From contig DUUR01000289.1 in NCBI GenBank assembly GCA_012841425.1, positions 1 through 8,185 on the forward strand: a stretch of 8,185 bases of DNA, in the 5' to 3' direction. Source of the stretch: Bacteroidales bacterium. GTDB lineage: Bacteria; Bacteroidota; Bacteroidia; Bacteroidales; Dysgonomonadaceae. A model generated the notes under the pieces. That model did no database searches and was not told the origin of the DNA. It saw nothing but the letters and a program-made list of their open reading frames with translations. The first letter of the stretch is position 1. Every line of letters begins with the position of its first letter. Positions 6,502 to 8,185 of the stretch are shown piece after piece. The position numbers were made by a program, and so were the translations under genes.

Positions 6502-7301
6502 TGTTTTCGGTAAAAGCAAAGAAAAACTTCGGGCAGCATTTTCTCAAAGATGAAAATATAGCTAACCGCGTAGCAGAGACATTAAATGACTTTCCAACGC
6601 TCCCCGTAATGGAGGTTGGTGCCGGCACAGGTATGCTCACTAAATTTTTACTAAAAAGAGAAGTTGACCTTAAGGTTGTTGAAATTGATAATGAGTCTAT
6701 AGTATATCTCAAAGAGAATTACCCTGAACTGGAAGGTAGAATTATTGAAAAAGATTTTTTGAAGCTAAACTTTGAAGATTATTTTAATACTGAGTTTTGT
6801 GTTATAGGCAATTATCCATATAATATTTCATCACAAATTTTCTTCAAAGTACTGGAGAACAGAAAACAGATTCCTTTCTGCTCGGGTATGATTCAAAAGG
6901 AGGTTGCAGAACGTATGGCTGCCCCACCTGGGAGTAAGACATATGGTATACTTAGCGTATTGATGCAGGTTTGGTATGATATTGAATACTTGTTTACGGT
7001 GAACGAACAGGCATTTATTCCTCCGCCGAAGGTCAAATCAGCAGTTATTAAGCTTACAAGAAATAAAAGGGAAAAGCTTAACTGTAACGAAAAATTATTC
7101 AAAACAGTTGTAAAGGCGGGGTTCAACCAACGCAGAAAAATGCTTCGCAACTCAATAAAATCACTACTTTCTGAAGATAGTCCTCTGCCCGACGATCCTT
7201 TGCTTACAAAAAGGCCTGAGCAGTTGTCGATTGAACAGTTTGAACAGTTGACAAACTTACTTGAACCATTGATAAGACAAACAAACAAAGAAGAAAGTTA
7301 A
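6501..7301 (+). CDS. rsmA: 16S rRNA (adenine1518/1519-N6)-dimethyltransferase RsmA (KsgA)
   Basis: RsmA uses S-adenosylmethionine to dimethylate two adjacent adenines in the 3' terminal hairpin of 16S rRNA during late 30S assembly; its loss classically gives kasugamycin resistance. The 266-residue length is normal. Motifs in order are KKNFGQHFLKDENIANRV (7-24), the SAM-binding loop MEVGAGTGMLT (37-47), the acidic VVEIDNES (59-66), EKDFLKL (83-89), catalytic motif IV NYPYNISSQIF (104-114), IQKEVAERM (131-139), FIPPPKVKSAVI (172-183) and the C-terminal AGFNQRRKMLRNSI (206-219). NYPYNIS replaces the more common NLPYNIS, which leaves the N-x-P-Y core intact. The ATG at 6501 gives the expected short N-terminus; the ATG at 6479 is out of frame and stops after two codons. 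The next gene follows after 12 nt, so the two are probably co-transcribed. Confidence 0.97.
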   Translation: MFSVKAKKNFGQHFLKDENIANRVAETLNDFPTLPVMEVGAGTGMLTKFLLKREVDLKVVEIDNESIVYLKENYPELEGRIIEKDFLKLNFEDYFNTEFCVIGNYPYNISSQIFFKVLENRKQIPFCSGMIQKEVAERMAAPPGSKTYGILSVLMQVWYDIEYLFTVNEQAFIPPPKVKSAVIKLTRNKREKLNCNEKLFKTVVKAGFNQRRKMLRNSIKSLLSEDSPLPDDPLLTKRPEQLSIEQFEQLTNLLEPLIRQTNKEES

Positions 7302-7313
7302 AAATAAGTTATC

Positions 7314-8185
7314 ATGGCGGATATTAAATTATTTTATCATAAAGACGGAATCGTGAGATTAAGTCGTAGCCTCGAATTTCTGAAATCTAATCCTATTCAT
7401 AACTTTTTATGGATCGACCTTAATGATGTGGATGAAGAGGTGGAGAGCGAACTTGAGGATTTCTTGAAGATATATATTCAGGAAGAGGAGGAGATGATTG
7501 AAATTGAGATGTCGTCTAGATATATTGAGACCAATGATACGTTGGTGGTGAACTCTAACTTCTTACTGTCGAATTTCGAAACGGACCCGGTTTCTTTTAT
7601 CCTGAAAAACAACATACTTGTTACAGTACGTGGAGAAGAGTTAATATCGTTTCATGAAACTGTAAAAAAAATATCGGCACACCCTAAAAACTACCCAACA
7701 GGAGCTCACGTTCTTGTGGGACTGCTTGAAACCCGAGTGGATTTTGATGCTGACATGATTGAAAACATGACACAGAAGGTTACACAATTAAGTAACTCTC
7801 TTTCTCTAAAGGAGGCCGACGAAGAACTACTCTCGGAGATTAAGAACCTTCAGGAGAAGAATATGTTGATGCGTGAGAATATAATCGATAAACAAAGGGT
7901 TATATCAAGTATGCTTAGGAGTGAGTTTATTCCAGAGGAGCTGCAACCAAGGCTCACTATTCTTATTAAAGACATTAATTCACTGATTGAACATATAAAG
8001 TTTAGCTTCGACCGTCTAGACTACTTACAGGATGCTTTTCTTGGTTATGTTAATATTGAACAGAACAAGATTATTAAAATATTTACCATAGTTTCTGTAA
8101 TTTTCATGCCTCCAACACTTATTGCAAGTATTTATGGTATGAACTTTTCATTTATGCCTGAGCTGGACAAGAAGTGGGGTTATCC
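7314..8185 (+). CDS. corA: CorA-family magnesium/cobalt transporter, 3' end cut by the window
   Basis: CorA forms a homopentameric Mg2+ channel in the inner membrane. The frame opens with ATG at 7314 (MADIKLFYHKDG) and stays open to the right edge, giving 290 complete codons of a protein usually about 315-350 long. Residues 1-250 are the large cytoplasmic domain, with the conserved MIEIEMSSRYIE stretch (61-72), TVRGEEL (104-110) and a long helical part that includes the stalk helix. The first transmembrane helix is near 253-276, and the signature YGMNF (274-278) is followed by the MPEL motif (281-284) at the selectivity entrance. The second transmembrane helix and basic C-terminus lie outside the window. 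The GMN plus MPEL combination separates it from the ZntB branch. It follows rsmA by 12 nt on the same strand. Confidence 0.95.
   Translation, partial: MADIKLFYHKDGIVRLSRSLEFLKSNPIHNFLWIDLNDVDEEVESELEDFLKIYIQEEEEMIEIEMSSRYIETNDTLVVNSNFLLSNFETDPVSFILKNNILVTVRGEELISFHETVKKISAHPKNYPTGAHVLVGLLETRVDFDADMIENMTQKVTQLSNSLSLKEADEELLSEIKNLQEKNMLMRENIIDKQRVISSMLRSEFIPEELQPRLTILIKDINSLIEHIKFSFDRLDYLQDAFLGYVNIEQNKIIKIFTIVSVIFMPPTLIASIYGMNFSFMPELDKKWGY

Noticed and set aside
6440..6712. 90-codon minus-strand open frame overlapping the start of rsmA
   Set aside because: It lies antisense to the conserved N-terminus of rsmA, crosses the promoter region, and its translation is low-complexity Ser/Thr-rich with no recognisable motif.
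7221..7250. Short direct repeats (GAACAGTT-like units) near the end of rsmA
   Set aside because: They encode the helical run EQLSIEQFEQL in frame with rsmA and do not extend beyond it, so ordinary coding similarity explains them.
6893..7288. 131-codon minus-strand open frame inside rsmA
   Set aside because: It is antisense to conserved RsmA motifs, with no family resemblance and no upstream signals.

Overview
The window looks like chromosomal housekeeping DNA from a member of the Bacteroidota, probably close to Bacteroidales. The grounds are AT-rich sequence, start codons without clear Shine-Dalgarno sequences, an exact TAnnTTTG promoter element ahead of rsmA, and protein sequences resembling that phylum (IspD with a GGKG loop, an S8 protease with the FLSQKSIERKK prodomain signature, RsmA with NYPYNIS). 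The species cannot be named from this sequence alone.

Layout: positions 1-6381 hold eight genes on the minus strand, with gaps of 44 nt or less and one 4-nt overlap, so they probably form one operon. In transcription order they are a flippase-like membrane protein (GTG start), the M20 dipeptidase PepD, a flavodoxin-fold protein, a 71-residue two-helix membrane protein, a secreted subtilisin-like protease, the exonuclease VII subunits XseA and XseB, and the 5' part of ispD, which runs off the left edge. A 119-nt divergent intergenic region (6382-6500) follows. It contains a perfect 11-bp inverted repeat and a candidate promoter. On the plus strand come rsmA and, 12 nt downstream, a corA magnesium transporter gene cut by the right edge.

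How the genes fit together: XseA and XseB form one enzyme. RsmA (ribosome maturation), IspD (isoprenoid precursors) and PepD (peptide breakdown) are independent housekeeping functions. The flavodoxin-like gene and the small membrane protein gene overlap by ATGA and may work together. The protease is predicted to be exported, but lacks the C-terminal sorting domain that many Bacteroidota relatives carry.

I found no mobile element, CRISPR array, RNA gene, phage gene or recognisable defence system. No stretch above 300 bases lacks a gene. Nothing here is convincing evidence of a new biological system. The best leads are the intergenic inverted repeat and the coupled flavodoxin/membrane-protein pair.
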